Below, in pieces: positions 4,983 to 5,092 of a stretch of DNA of 5,092 nucleotides. The notes under the pieces were generated by a model, which did not search any database, had not been told where the DNA came from, and was given only the letters and a program-made list of their open reading frames with translations. The stretch comes from ZC4RG35 sp964571765 (GTDB lineage: Bacteria > Actinomycetota > Acidimicrobiia > Spongiisociales > ZC4RG35): the NCBI GenBank assembly GCA_964571765.1, contig CAZNDH010000061.1, forward strand, positions 1 through 5,092, given 5' to 3'. Position numbers and translations under genes: made by a program. The stretch's first letter is position 1. Every line of letters begins with the position of its first letter.

Positions 4983-5050
4983 CCTGGCACCCGGTACCGG
5001 GCACCGAGTGCTGAGAAGTCCATGTACCAGGTACCAAGCACCAAGCACCG
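4983..5050 (-). repeat. Heptad-repeat element, copy A (before rplC)
   Basis: The plus strand reads as 7-nt units CCTGGCA, CCCGGTA, CCGGGCA and CCGAGTG, then the core CTGAGAAGTCCA (5011-5022), then TGTACCA, GGTACCA, AGCACCA and AGCACCG. The 13 nt from 5011 to 5023 are identical to copy B in the rplW-rplB spacer, and the arrangement of units around the core is shared. The units are built on GGTACC-like half-palindromes, so the two flanks are inverted relative to each other. Confidence 0.8.
4986..5042 (-). promoter_or_regulatory. Predicted RNA stem-loop next to the rplC ribosome binding site
   Basis: In the minus-strand transcript, GGUGCUUGGUACCUGGUAC (5042-5024) can pair with GUGCCCGGUACCGGGUGCC (5004-4986). 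I count 13 Watson-Crick pairs, 5 G-U pairs and 1 mismatch, with a 19-nt loop containing the repeat core. The 3' arm ends one nucleotide before the GGGAGG of rplC. The G-U pairs would be A-C mismatches in a plus-strand transcript, so the fold is better in the sense direction. A regulatory role (translation, RNA processing or partial attenuation) is inference. Confidence 0.5.
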
Positions 5051-5068
5051 CGGGCGCATCGAGGCTGT

Positions 5069-5092
5069 TCACAGCTTTATCTCCACCTCGAC
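5069..5092 (-). CDS. rpsJ: 30S ribosomal protein S10, last seven codons (cut by window edge)
   Basis: The minus strand from the window end reads seven codons giving VEVEIKL and then TGA. This closely matches the usual C-terminus of bacterial S10 (for example DIEIKL in Bacillus), and S10 is the expected gene immediately before rplC in this operon. Only 24 nt are visible, so the call rests on this short match plus gene order. S10 is a 30S head protein that also acts in transcription antitermination with NusB. Confidence 0.85.
   Translation of the reverse strand, partial: VEVEIKL

Larger units (their letters stand above)
4972..5068 (-). other. rpsJ-rplC spacer carrying a repeat and stem-loop
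   Basis: This 97-nt spacer lies between the S10 stop and the L3 ATG. From the rpsJ side it holds about 18 nt of unremarkable GC-rich sequence, then the heptad element (4983-5050), and then the strong rplC ribosome binding site (GGGAGG, 4979-4984). No promoter-like hexamers or T-tract terminator were seen. Confidence 0.75.

Noticed and set aside
4972..5037. N-terminal extension of L3 from an upstream ATG
   Set aside because: The extra 22 residues translate the heptad repeat. The family N-terminus and a strong ribosome binding site place the start at 4971.

Overview
The window is a section of the bacterial S10 ribosomal-protein operon, and every gene lies on the minus strand. In transcription order (high to low coordinate) it holds the last codons of rpsJ (S10), then rplC (L3), rplD (L4), rplW (L23), rplB (L2), rpsS (S19), rplV (L22), rpsC (S3), rplP (L16) and the first 43 codons of rpmC (L29). 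This is the canonical bacterial order with no insertion, inversion or missing gene. The DNA is GC-rich. The proteins, especially S19, L2, L3 and the long-tailed S3, look actinobacterial. An Acidimicrobiia-like lineage is my best guess, but that is inference from general resemblance and not a search result.

Most junctions are very tight, as expected for translational coupling. rplC/rplD overlap by 8 nt, rplD/rplW by 1 nt, rpsS/rplV and rplP/rpmC by 4 nt (ATGA). rplB abuts rpsS, and rplV is 1 nt from rpsC. Three junctions are open instead: rpsJ-rplC (97 nt), rplW-rplB (95 nt) and rpsC-rplP (157 nt). No promoter or rho-independent terminator was recognised in any of them.

The non-routine content sits in those gaps and at the end of rpsC. 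The rpsJ-rplC and rplW-rplB gaps carry two diverged copies of the same element: four 7-nt units, an identical 13-nt core, then more 7-nt units on the other side. The copy before rplC can fold, in the transcribed strand only, into a 19-position stem ending at the rplC Shine-Dalgarno sequence. The S3 protein is 373 aa, well over the usual 210-275, because of a C-terminal extension. That extension contains a duplicated LIEAGGG(K/R)RP motif and then six tandem acidic hexapeptides encoded by an 18-bp tandem repeat. The 157-nt gap follows directly.

Functionally the window is core translation machinery: 50S proteins L2, L3, L4, L16, L22, L23 and L29, and 30S proteins S3, S10 and S19. I see no evidence of a wholly new system. 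The heptad element and the S3 tail are the parts worth following up.
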